Source: Tubiluchus corallicola
Taxonomy: Eukaryota > Priapulida > Priapulimorpha > Priapulimorphida > Tubiluchidae
NCBI GenBank assembly: GCA_030141605.1
Contig: JAQGDQ010000855.1
Coordinates: 1-64,000, forward strand
DNA: 64,000 nt
Direction: 5' to 3'
Shown here: piece after piece, positions 30,320-41,571 of the stretch
How the letters are laid out: every line of letters begins with the position of its first letter
Numbering within the stretch: position 1 is the stretch's first letter
Notes under the pieces: generated by a model
The model's input: the letters and a program-made list of their open reading frames with translations, nothing else
What the model was told of the DNA's origin: nothing
The model's database searches: none
Made by a program: the position numbers and the translations under genes

Positions 30320-33300
30320 TATATATATATGTATATATAGTTTACATTATATAACATTATATATATATATATATATAATTTTGTTACATTTTATTATTAC
30401 ATTATTTTATATATATATATATAATATAACATGTAATAATATCACATGATATACGACAATAAAATATAATAAAATACAAAATAATATGATATGATATGAT
30501 ATGATATGATATGATATGATATGATATGATATGATATGATATGATATGATATGATATGATATGATATGATATGATATGTATGATATGATGTGATATGGCA
30601 TGGTATGGTATGGTATGGTATGGTATGGTATGGTATGGTATGGTATGGTAAGGCATGGTATGGCATAGTATGGTACGGTACGGTACGGTACAGTACAGTA
30701 CAGTACAGTACAGTACAGTACAGTACAGTACAGTACAGTACAGTACAGTACAGTACAGTACAGTACAGTACAGTACAGTACAGTACAGTATAGTATAGCA
30801 TAGCATAGCATAGCATAGCATAGCATAGCATAGCATAGCATAGCATAGTCTAGTACAGCACAGCACAGCACAGCACAGTACTGTATAGTATATATATATA
30901 TGTATATATAGTTTACATTATATAACATTATATATATATATATATAATTTTGTTACATTTTATTATTACATTATTTTATATATATATATATAATATAACA
31001 TGTAATAATATCACATGATATACGACAATAAAATATAATAAAATACAAAATAATATGATATGATATGATATGATATGATATGATATGATATGATATGATA
31101 TGATATGATATGATATGATATGATATGATATGATATGATATGATATGTATGATATGATGTGATATGGCATGGTATGGTATGGTATGGTATGGTATGGTAT
31201 GGTATGGTATGGTAAGTCATGGTATGGCATGGTATGGTACGGTACGGTACGGTACGGTACGGTACGGTACGGTACAGTACAGTACAGTACAGTACAGTAC
31301 AGTACAGTACAGTATAGTATAGCATAGCATAGCATAGCATAGCATAGCATAGCATAGCATAGTCTAGTACAGCACAGCACAGCACAGCACAGTACTGTAT
31401 AGTATATATATATATGTTGTCTGCGGTATATAACATTTCCTATATATTTTATTTAATTAAATCATTTAGCACCAAAATATTTTTCAATAGTCACACCTTT
31501 ATCATTTTAATTCTTCTACTTTTATTGTAAATACATAAACCGCTTGATATCTTCAAAAACTATTCAAATTCATTTATAGGTTCATATGACTCAATAAGGT
31601 TTATATTACTTTACTTGCAGGATTATTTCCACCAGAACCCAGAATTATTGGAGGTGAAAAAGTTGTTGGAAGAGAATTTCCTTACATGGTAAAAATGGTT
31701 AATCATTTTTAAGGGAGAAAGATTTCCATCAATGTTTTTTAATAAAATGATGCAAATTTGCAGCAATGATAACACATTGTCTTCCAGTTCCTAATAATAA
31801 TTGATTTTTATTTTTAAGTACAACTGTTACTAATCTTAATTTTTTTCGGCAAAATATGTTTTCCAAACTTTACTCGTGATTGTAGATAGTACTAACTGAT
31901 GTACCAAACATTTAGCTTTTTTTCCTGTTTACCATATACGTCTCATGTAAATAACATTGTCCATGTTCTTTAAACAGGTTGCACTTTATAGAGAAGAAAG
32001 AGTAGTGGAAGGAGCATCCATATACAAAAAAAGATATGTGTGTGGCGGAATTCTCCTCAACAGCAAATGGGTTTTAACAGCTGCACATTGTGGTTACATG
32101 TAAGTGCCACGAAATACTATGGAAATAAATGTTTTTTTGGCTGGCTATCTCTTAAATTGGTTATACTATTTCTACAGCATAAAAATACAGTGTTCTTATT
32201 CTGATCACTTTCCATCTTTGTGTCATAATCCTCTATGCAAAATATGTTTTGTATTTCTCTGCATTCTTAATGTTTGCGTAATCATGTCTTTTTTGGCATG
32301 GATCCTCATCTTCCAGCTAATTTTACTATCCAGAGTTATAATAATGTATTACATAACTTATACAATTTTAATTATTATCATATAACCGATTTTAAAGCAT
32401 CTTATTTGTAATGTCAACAATATCATAAAACACGTAAACAGCCGTATGTTCGTTATTACTACTATTAATTTAATCACCAACAACAATTTATCATTATTGG
32501 AGTCCTGGGTTGGGTGACCGAGTGGTTTAGATTCCGAACTGCAACCACACAGTCTTGAGTTCGAGACTAGCAGCTGCTGACTATACATAACATGTTATTC
32601 GTTATTTGTGTGTTGCGTTTTTACCTGTATTGTTGTGGTGTAAATCGCCAAATAGCAGTAAATGGTAACGTTGTCTTTTAAACGAGCAACTTTAAGCAAA
32701 TATTGCCTTTGTCTTCGAAAACTTTTGACAGAAACAGCTGCAGTTAGCGCACTGTGAACTCAGTGGCTCAAAAGGTGACTATATGTGGCTGATAACCCAT
32801 CTGTAACTTCCATGAAAATCTTTTCACCTCTTCTACTGCCTGTGGCTATGTTTATTTACTTGATGCTATATAATCATCGTTACATGGCTAAGAATCTCTG
32901 CTGATTCATGAATTATGAATTATGAATTTATTCCACAGCAACTCAGACATACATATAAATTGATATTACATTGAAAAAAATAAACTATGCGAGTTATTGT
33001 GAGGAGGAGGAGGAGGGAGCATTGAGTTTTCGAATCCTCCTCCAGATAAGTGAAACAATTGACAATTAACATTACATTTTCATCAGTTATAACGTACATT
33101 AGAACAAAATAAGTTTTGTTAGTAACTTAAGATCAGGATGAGTAAAATTGTGAGTTAATTATACCGTTGTAGTAGGTAATTCTTTGATGCTTTTTTAAAT
33201 TGATAGAGATTAAGAGTTTTCATTTCACGCGGAATTGATGACCATATTTCAATAGCATGATATTTTGATGACTGTTTCATTATATTTGTTTTTGGAAGAG

Positions 33301-36300
33301 GGTGTACATAGTTTTCGACTGAATATCTTGTGTAATGATCATGTTGATTTGAAACTGGACTAAAGTATGACTGAAAAGCTGGTGGAAGTAGTGATTCAGT
33401 CACTGGTGAATTCAGCTTCTCATAAAACCTTAATTAACCTTGATAAAGATTATTTTTAATTTTAAATGCTGGGAATTGGCTTTTTTGGCGTGCCTATGCA
33501 CAAATAAACGAAAACACTTTTTGACCAGAAGTCTAAGAATGAATGCCTATACAATTATGTATTGACTTGTTAAATCAAATTTGTGTTTATTGCATAGTAT
33601 ACGCACTGGGCGCGACTCTAAAGTATACCTAGGAAGCAACAAATTAGAAGAGCCAAAGGTGGAACGTTGGGTATGGCTTACTTTTACATTGTTAACCTTG
33701 AGCATAATAATTCATAATTATATATTTATAATAATTGCTTCATAATTGTATATTTATTAACTATGTTTTTCTCAGTCTGCAGCTTCAAATCTGCTGTTTA
33801 GCCTTCTATAACACCGAAATTAATAGATAAAATTATACTGCTTTGGACATGTACATTATTACATTATTATCATTTCTTTAATTAGAACTCTCTGTCATGT
33901 TTTTAGGTGTATTATTTCAAGAGACACCCTGGATATAAAAGATCAGCAAATAGGACCATTAGTAAAGAAACTGTTGATATGGGTCTTGCAAGAATGGATC
34001 ATAGAGTTAGGTTTGATGACGACATTCAACCTGCTAAACTTCCGCGCTGTCGCTATTTTGACTACTTCAATCAGACAGTTATTTTATTAGGATGGGGTAA
34101 AAGTAATCCAAGTATGTCTTCAAAAATTCATTCGTTACCTATATGTTTAACATGCATTCAATTTATACCTTTTTAATTGCGAGCACTGAAACTTTCTGCA
34201 TTGAAACTTATACATGGACTCATAATTATGTTATATTTCCTGCAAAATTTCTTAAATTTATTTGTGGACGTACACGTAGTATAAATCTCAGAATTCCCCA
34301 CACACAACAAATTAGTTCGTGGAGTGGTTTAGGATCAGTGATTAGTATTAGAGTTAGGGTTATGGCTTTGGTTGAGGGTAGGGTTGGCTTTGGGTTAGGG
34401 TTGGGGTTAGAGTTACGGTTAGGATCAGGACTGGGTAAAGGCTAGGGTTGACTTAGGGTTAGAAATGGGGTTAGGGCTAGGGTTAGAGTTAGGGTTATGG
34501 TTAGGGTTTTAAATTGTGTGGTCAGTAATAATCTGCTTCCTGGACGTATAACTAACATGTTTACCTACACTGCGTGAGTTGACGACTCGACAGATCGACT
34601 CGACTCGCATCGACTTTGCCACACGTAGTCAGGTCAATACTCAGGTGACCCATGTCTCAGCGAGATGATTAGGCACTTGACATGAATGACGCCAAAAAAC
34701 TGTACCCCCGTACACTGCTTCGTTCTTCGTCAAGTGACGGAATGCGAACATTTGTTATTAATGGCACTGTGAAAGTTATAACTGTATATTTTAGGTGCTG
34801 CCATCTATTGATTAGTCACTTTAACATTTTACTAGTTTAAGTCAGCCCTAGTACAATTGCTCGGTCCAGTGAATATGCAATCTCACTGGATCTCCCCTAT
34901 TTTTACTGTAATGGGATATGTGAAGCCAAGTTTTTGCATAGTTCTCTACCTATATAAACTGGCTGGATTTCACTTCTAGCCACTGTCTCTCTGTCACGCT
35001 CTCAGTGACGTGCAGTCGATCTACTTATGTGACTCTGTCACGTTCTCAGTGCAGTGCAGTCTCTCTGTCTCTCTGTCACGCTCTCAGTGACGTGCAGTCG
35101 ATCTACTTATGTGACTCTGTCACGTTCTCAGTGCAGTGCAGTCCAGTCGTGCTACACACTGTCTAACTCACACTCTCAGTGCAGTGCAGCAGTTGTGATC
35201 TTCATTTTACTCATGTGTATTTAGTGTAATAAACGTGTTTCAGTTTTTGCGCAGATATGTAATATAGCGTTCATTCGTTTTCTACAAGTGTTCAACTTCA
35301 TACATGACTTTCACAGGCACTACCAAACTAGAACATAAAAACGCTTTTAATCCTTCTCCGTTTCACGTGTTATTGAATTGTGTTGCCGTTTGATTGGTCG
35401 TTGTCCACTGAGTAGCATGACACTGACCTACGCGATTTTAGACTTTCTACGCGATACTATCAGAAACTAATGTTGCTGATGCTGCCAGCAGATGAAAATC
35501 AGAATAATAGACATTTGTACCATTACTCTTCAGCCTGACTGACCGAATCGTGCAGCAAGGCAGTGTTTACGTGATTCTCGCATAGGTGACTCTTTCCGAA
35601 TCTTTCAGCAAATGACTCCTTCCTGCCAAACCAAAGTTTTCCATTAAGCCACCACATTTAGTCACTCTGCTGAAAATTTCCAGCCCTAATCATGAATTGA
35701 AGCTCCAGCTGTTAATACTGCCACAACAACCAGACAACACTGAATAAGGATATAGTATTATATAACCCTTTCTAAAATCCTTATAGATTTTTGTATTATA
35801 TGATTATGTTTTTGTGTTTGTGTTTTTCTTAAATAGACTTTGATACTAGTAAAATCACTCCTGACTTACAAAAGGCATCGACTCGAGTTGACCGTTCGAG
35901 GTATTGTTCAATAGTTAACAGAACTGTCTGGCTATGCACTTACACCCCTGGCATTTCTGGATGCGAAGTAAGTATGGACAACTTTACTGTGACAATAAGC
36001 CTTTTCACAGTTTCATCGTGTGCACGCACAGTTGCTGTAGGTCATCGTGTGCACGCACAGTTGCTGTAGGTCAAAGGTTAAGTGTACCACAGCAGGTGTC
36101 ACGACCATGCCATGCATGACCGCTAGCTAACTGACCGATATACAGGGCCATTCATTACTATAAGATTTTGAACAGTATAGAAGCCATTGAATACTATGCA
36201 TTATATGCAAGGTCATTCTATCTAGGCTCTTCATGCAGGTACCGAATTTTCTGTTGAATGGATGTCTAGCCAGGCCGTTTTTACCTGGTTGACATAGCTG

Positions 36301-39300
36301 GTACCTTTCTTCTGTTCGCCATACGTTTGAGACACGTTTTGTCTATGAGTTTTATTTTGGCCTTAATGGCAAAATTCAGTTGATGTCCTGTGAGAGACAA
36401 TAGTTACGTACACAATGTTGTATTGACAACCTTTACGTAGCACCAGCACGACTCAGGAGTGAGGTAATTGCCTCGTCATACTTCTTCACTTAGAGGAACT
36501 CTTGGACAACCCACCCTGTGAGGGGTTCTGAAACTTTCGGGGCATTGGTGGAGTGTTTACATAGTGGTGGAGCCCGCAGCATCCTGGTTACGCTATTCGG
36601 CGGTAGAGGAGACGCAGAGATACGACTACGATTCCAGATTAAACTACTTGTGGCGTGTCAGAACTCATGGATAGACTACATCCGCCTTATTCCAGTAGTG
36701 GATCGTGGATTTGGGACTGTGAACCGTCCTGGGTGCATCCTGGAAGAGCCGGCCATCGGGAACTACATATAAACATGAGTATACTCCTTGCTGTTCGTTA
36801 AATCTGGGCCCAGTAGACATTATTTTCTCCCGTATGTACAATTGTTCTTTGCTTTGGTCTTGTTGAATAATATACTGTATGATTTGCACAACATCCAGGT
36901 GTTTAATAGTTCTATTTCTAAGTTTGTCAAAACATTTTACGATTAATAACTCAATGATTATATTTAGTAAAATAATCGAGTCCTATAGGAGAATTGCCCC
37001 TACATGAACCCAAACGCTTGGTGATGAAATTAGTAGAAATGATTACCCTGACATGTTAGTAAATTACGAGCTCTGTCTGTTTAGTGTTTCCTGTTTAGTC
37101 GTTCACACTCACGGAGAACATGTGACCCGAGCTTTAGATTTGAGACTTTGATGCTAAATTACCCTAGACGAGTTATAATATATTAGTTTTATTCCCACAA
37201 ACCGTCACAGCAGGCATCTTAACTACAATTGTCAAGTGACATGTGTATAATGCAAAGCCATCTGCAGCGTCAGTTCAGTAACTTCAGTTGTTTTACGTGG
37301 ATTTAATACTCAACTATGCATTTAGACCATGCGTAGAGTGATTTACTGGTAGGATCTTGCTTGGAAACAAGAAAAAATGAACCAGCTAAGATTCTATCTA
37401 GGTGTTAAAACGGTTACTATTGCAATAGAATGGTCTATGAGGCGTTGTCAAGTGCACACAAATGCGTTGTCTGGTACACTCAACCTTTTCACGATCGTCA
37501 TTAATCGCTGGAACTGTGAAAACTCCAATCGTCTTTTCGTTTTAGGCATTTTTTGTGTATTCAATTATGTATTCAAAAGTGAACGAAGACCAACAGCTTT
37601 GTTAATAAACAATAATTATTGTTTGTTCCATGTAGCACCATTCCATTCAAATAAATGTGATCATAAAATTGACACTGTGTGTGTGTGTGTGTGTGTGCGT
37701 GTGTGTGTGTGTGCGCGCGTGCGTGCGTGCGTGCGTGCGTGCGTGTGTTTATTGACTGATTAAGAGATTTGATATTTTGGTTCAGTCCATAGCTCACTGC
37801 AAAAAAGGAGTTTTGATCATATAACATGATCATTACTGTCCAAAAATAGCTAAAGAATTATTTACAAATTCTTACTACACACTTACGATCACATAACATT
37901 ATCATTACTGTCCAAAAACAGTTCAAGGGTTATTTACAAATTCACGATAAACACTTTTGATCACATAATATTGGACTGAATTCGACCCAGGGAATCGAAC
38001 TCCAAGATGGCATTGCGGTCCTGATATTTCGCATCATGAAGTGCCATTTTATAATCGTTGTGTAACCGATACTTAATTACAAATGTTAATGTTAATTAGC
38101 TAAATTAATGTCTGTAAACAAGTACCTTATACCTGTTATAGCGTGTCATCTAACTCTCATAAAACAAAATACACAAAAACTACACTGTACGGAGTTTATT
38201 AACAGCACTAATAAAAATAAGTAACAAAAATACACGTGCACACAAAACTAACTAACTAACTCAGTAACAGCACTACACCCGAGGAGCACCTGTGTCAGAA
38301 ATCAAGGCTGTAGTGACCTCTACACGCTTTTATACTGGCATTCCAGGTCAGCTGGCTTCTCACACCACGTGTAGGCCCAAACAAGACGTCTGGACCTACA
38401 AGGAAGGGGTGAGTTGCTGTTGACGTGGAAGCAGGGCGTGTAGAGGGCCCTACACCTGACCCGACACAGGTGCCTCCGTAACAATAGGATCATAAAAATA
38501 AGGAGATTGTTTGGGGATTGTTTTTCATTATTTTTATATCCACTTTCCACTTTCTATGCCTGAGTTCAATGCACTTGGAAATTTACTTGAGTGCTTTTAT
38601 ATAATTAGCTCCATGAATGACTTTCTGTATAAAAGTGCTGCAATCTCCTAATGCATTGTAAGCTGTATAAGCTCTACGTGATCAAAAATAAAGATTTATA
38701 CACTTGAATGAGAAATTCCTATGAGTTCAAAAGCAAATTCCCTGACCGTAGATTAAGACGGATAGGACATTTTGTAAGATTACCAAGTGAAACACCAGTA
38801 AGCGTCGCCATGAAGCTCTAAGACCTTGCATAAGACCACATAGCAAACCAAAAACAACTTGGATAGCTAAGATAAATAAAGATGTTGAACAACTTCAACC
38901 AAATCTAGCTTTAAAAGTGAAAGAACTTATGCTGTCAGCTGCAAATAGAGTGAGTGGAATGCTTTAAAAAATGTTAATGCCTCTTTGCCTACAAAAACGG
39001 GAAAGAGGCACTGAAGAAGAAGAGAAATAACTGCTGTACACAGGGAATCTGTCCAGCGCGAGTTGGTCAGTTAGCAGTTTGGTCAAAGGAATACTGTACT
39101 TTTCCTGAATTTCAGTTACACAGTTTCACCGTAAACGTCAGTTTAGTCATGTACATGCGGCATGAATTATGCGCCATGTTTAGTCATTTATAAATTATAT
39201 GTGGCGTGGAACACTAAAAGCGAGTGTATGTAACGCGTGGGTTCGATATTCACATAGCAATTTAGATTGCCACACTCGTCCAACTTGCAGAGGGGTACAT

Positions 39301-39599
39301 ATAACTTGTCTCTACATTGTTTCCAGGGAGATTCTGGTGGTCCAGTGGTGCTGCCATATACGGGAGAAGTAATAGGAGTCATATTCAGCTCTACCAACAC
39401 GTGTTCAGATGCTACGCTTTCTGTAAAAATTGGTCCTTACCTGGATTGGATTGAAGAGACACAAGTTAAGGCTGAAGAGTCTAATTATCAACACATCCAG
39501 TCTAACTCTACTTATTTATATAACACAATATGTATAAGTTTCTTTTTCTGGGCTGTATACTTCACTTGTTTTTATGAATTACTTGTCTTTTTGTGCTAA
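30070..39599 (+). CDS. Protease gene C: secreted S1 serine protease, A type
   Basis: A 349-residue protease. Exons: 30070-30247, 31621-31688, 31978-32099, 33598-33670, 33907-34111, 35837-35967, 39327-39599; phases as in gene A. Signal peptide ending near VCQS; activation at PPEPR before IIGG (R67/I68). Triad: His119 (TAAHC), Asp171 (VDMGLARMD), Ser262 (GDSGGP). It keeps GWG, Gly193, Cys58 and Cys168/Cys182 like gene A, shares YFDY with A near Cys122, and its tail carries the LYNTICISF stretch also in A. Residue 189 is Ser. The last 25 residues are hydrophobic and end at the stop, as expected of a GPI signal or membrane anchor. Its introns hold a graded pentanucleotide array, a LINE, a SINE-like sequence and two solo LTRs, yet every exon is intact. 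A candidate AATAAA lies near 40170. Confidence 0.87.
30331..31415. repeat. Graded pentanucleotide array, duplicated
   Basis: Blocks of 5-base repeats follow one another in order: TATGA, TATGG, TACGG, TACAG, TATAG, CATAG, CACAG. The whole set, with its AT-rich leader, occurs twice (30331-about 30890 and about 30891-31415). It lies in intron 1 of gene C. The long frames here in several phases are artefacts. Confidence 0.95.
32508..32585 (+). mobile_element. tRNA-like SINE head
   Basis: It contains TGACCGAGTGGTTTAG, close to the A box of a Ser/Leu-type tRNA, and GAGTTCGAGACT 30 bases on, close to a B box. The acceptor stem does not close, so a tRNA-derived SINE is more likely than a working tRNA. 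It lies in intron 3 of gene C. Confidence 0.5.
32903..33396 (-). mobile_element. LINE 3' fragment, family X, reverse copy
   Basis: Minus-strand copy of the element at 25098-25586. It encodes KYHAIEIWSSIPREMKTLNL and has the same repeated TTCATAA 3' tail. Both copies are cut at almost the same 5' position. Intron 3 of gene C. Confidence 0.8.
34335..34511 (+). repeat. Degenerate TTAGGG-like repeat
   Basis: About 180 bases made largely of GGGTTAG, GGTTAGGG and variants, in intron 5 of gene C. It resembles an interstitial telomere-like tract, though many units are mutated and a plain G-rich minisatellite is equally possible. Confidence 0.7.
34768..35315 (+). mobile_element. Solo LTR, family 1, copy 3 (complete)
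   Basis: 548 bases from TGTGAAAGT to ACTTTCACA with a perfect 5-bp duplication GGCAC (34763-34767, 35316-35320). TATATAAA at 34951 and AATAAA near 35228 are placed as in an LTR promoter and poly(A) region. A unit of about 90 bases (TGTCACGCTCTCAGTGACG...) is tandemly doubled at about 34985-35145, making it longer than copy 1. Intron 5 of gene C. Confidence 0.88.
35996..37522 (+). mobile_element. MITE, family GGTTAAGTGTACCA, copy b, split by a solo LTR
   Basis: The left part 35996-36096 and right part 37210-37522 join to give one copy of the family at 20014. The left part has a tandem duplicate of its GTGTGCACGCACAGTTGCTG segment. Comparison with the start of the same intron in gene A (ACTTTACTGTGACAA...) shows the site before insertion. 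Confidence 0.8.
36097..37209. mobile_element. 1.1-kb solo LTR nested in a MITE
   Basis: It starts TGTCACGACC and ends ACCGTCACA, with a perfect 5-bp duplication GCAGG (36092-36096, 37210-37214). The interior is richer in GC than its surroundings and has no retroelement coding. The termini are typical of Gypsy-type LTRs, but I cannot prove the superfamily. Intron 6 of gene C. Confidence 0.85.
37676..37746. repeat. GT/GC dinucleotide microsatellite
   Basis: A GTGT block passes into a GCGT block. Intron 6 of gene C. Confidence 0.95.
38560..39030 (+). mobile_element. LINE 3' fragment, family Y, copy 1
   Basis: From about 38750 one frame gives RRIGHFVRLPSETPVSVAMK and then, after stops and frame changes, KPKTTW and AANRV. 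This is the GHVxRMP...RPKxTW C-terminal motif of many LINE polyproteins, followed by a GAAGAAGAAG tail. It lies upstream of exon 7 of gene C. A more decayed relative lies at 41115-41460. Confidence 0.7.
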
Positions 39600-41114
39600 A
39601 TGTTTAGTTTAGTGATACAACATGATGCAAGCAAACGTGTTATGTTAACTAGAAATGTTAACTAAAGAAATGTTAACTAGACACTGTGCATTTATCTGGT
39701 TTCTAATAATATGTTACGTGTTAAGACCGGTCACAATGTTTTAAAAAAGTAAAACAAACCACTAGAAGCATAGAATACGGAAATTTCAGGTGGGTGGGAA
39801 TGGGTCGTGAATGAGTGAAAGTCATGTTTTGATTATATGAGCAGCTATCAGGATAATTAAGCTAACGTCGCACGTAAAATGGGAGCTTTTAGTTGCACAT
39901 AAATTCTTCCGAAAGATTGGTATACGAAATTAGCACACAACTCGCGGAAGAAATTATTTGCAGAAGATCTGAAGTTCTAAATGTAGCTAATCTTGGTATA
40001 TTGGCTGACAATTACAAGCAAAAACACCCAAAACATGTAGTGGTTTTTCTATTCCTGTTATTTCGCACACTTGTTATAGTTTCTCTACTCAGCACTACCG
40101 TTGTTACGTATGAGAAGCACATAAACTCTCACACGAAAACTCCAGCCGAGATCCATTTTTATTGGTAATAAACTTTTATAAGAGCTTTATCTTTTGTAGT
40201 GAAGGTCACAATGTTACCTGGTTGATTTGAACTTATTATGGTTTTGCTGGCATGTAGTAGGTGTTTGATACCTCAACGTGGCTGTTTTGGTTTAACAATT
40301 AGCTGCAATGATTAATCAGATATTTAATTTTTTAATAAACATAACATAACATAAGATAACATGACACAAAAGTACTTAAGCTATAAACTTGTTGATATCG
40401 CAGCCAAACGCTAATGCATTGTGATACTAGGCAACGAAATTTCACATTTCTGCTTCTAATTGTAGTTTATGGCTGAATCTTAGACACTTTTTTTCAGCGC
40501 CACCCGGTATAAGAAACAGAACAGATTGATCACCATTACCTAAACTGTTGTGCAGATTATGTATTGATGCATTTACTTCCGAGTACTGTTACCTGGCGTC
40601 AAAACCAGAGCAATAACCTGTGGGCAGTTTGTAATTTTTGCAACTTGATTTATTTCTGCAGCAAAATAATTATACGATTGGATGAAGAGCACCGGTTTCT
40701 GTGTTCTTATCCACGTGATCAACTTTAAATCCACGTGACAGAAATGAAACAATTGTGTCACTCTGCTTTAACTGCCTATAAACAATTTTGTAGCAGGGCT
40801 ATGGCAATTTTCTTTCTAAAAGAAACTTCAAGTGTAGACAATGTTCTTTACAATAATGGTTTCTTGCTTGTAAGCAGCTTTAGAATTTGGTAGACTGTGT
40901 TCCTGAGAAAATTCTAAAGCTGTGTAGAGGATTTTAGGGGCGTAACACTACCATGATGTAGAGACCACAGTGTTTTATACTGAATGACCTTTTTGTTGTT
41001 TACCTAGGTTATAATTCGAGCGCTGCCATTATGTATATAGTACTGCCTCCGAAATATCATTATAGGACTTACACGGTACACAAATTTATGGAAAATAATT
41101 GTGATTGTTTTTTA
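39600..41114. other. Spacer between genes C and D
   Basis: No gene seen. The part near 40600-41040 resembles sequence upstream of gene B (about 17650-17700 and 18300-18545), so it may carry promoter or other duplicated flank. Confidence 0.5.
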
Positions 41115-41460
41115 ATATTTTTAAGAAGCCACTTTCTATGCTTGAGTTCAATACAGTTGGAAATTTGTTTGAGTGCTTTTATATAATTAGCTCCACAGTG
41201 TCTTTCTGTTTAAAAGTGAGGCAATCTCATAATTTATTGTAAGCTGTATAAGCTCTACATAATCAAAAATACAGATTTATACACTAGAAAGAAAAGAATT
41301 CCTGGGAGTTCAAAAGTAAGTCCCTGGACCAAAAATCACGGTGGCAAGATGGCTTCTAAGATTACCAATTAAAAAATCAGTAAAAATCGCTAGGAAGCCT
41401 TAAAACCTTGCAAAACACCACATGGAAAACCAAACACAGCTTGAATAGTTAAAACACATA
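41115..41460 (+). mobile_element. LINE 3' fragment, family Y, copy 2 (decayed)
   Basis: It aligns with 38560-38870 (shared TTTATATAATTAGCTCCA and TTGTAAGCTGTATAAGCTCT) but has lost its reading frame. It ends about 110 bases before the start codon of gene D. Confidence 0.7.
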
Positions 41461-41571
41461 AGTGCCCCGAAACACCATTCTCAAATATTTCTAAAGTTTT
41501 TTTTAAATTGCTTTTTAATTTTAGTTGCTCGACTATTAAAAAATCTTTCCCTGAAGGCCAGACAGGTACAA

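Noticed and set aside
30402-31436. Overlapping 134-173 residue frames on both strands
   Set aside because: Products of the pentanucleotide array, present in several frames at once.
32508-32585. Functional tRNA gene
   Set aside because: A- and B-box-like segments are present but the acceptor and other stems do not pair well; a SINE head is more likely.
37377-37763. 128-residue frame starting near 37377
   Set aside because: It runs through the MITE copy and a GT microsatellite; no domain or splice support.
37975-38040. Second tRNA-derived SINE on the minus strand
   Set aside because: A good B-box-like GAGTTCGATTCC is present but I could not find a matching A box or ends.
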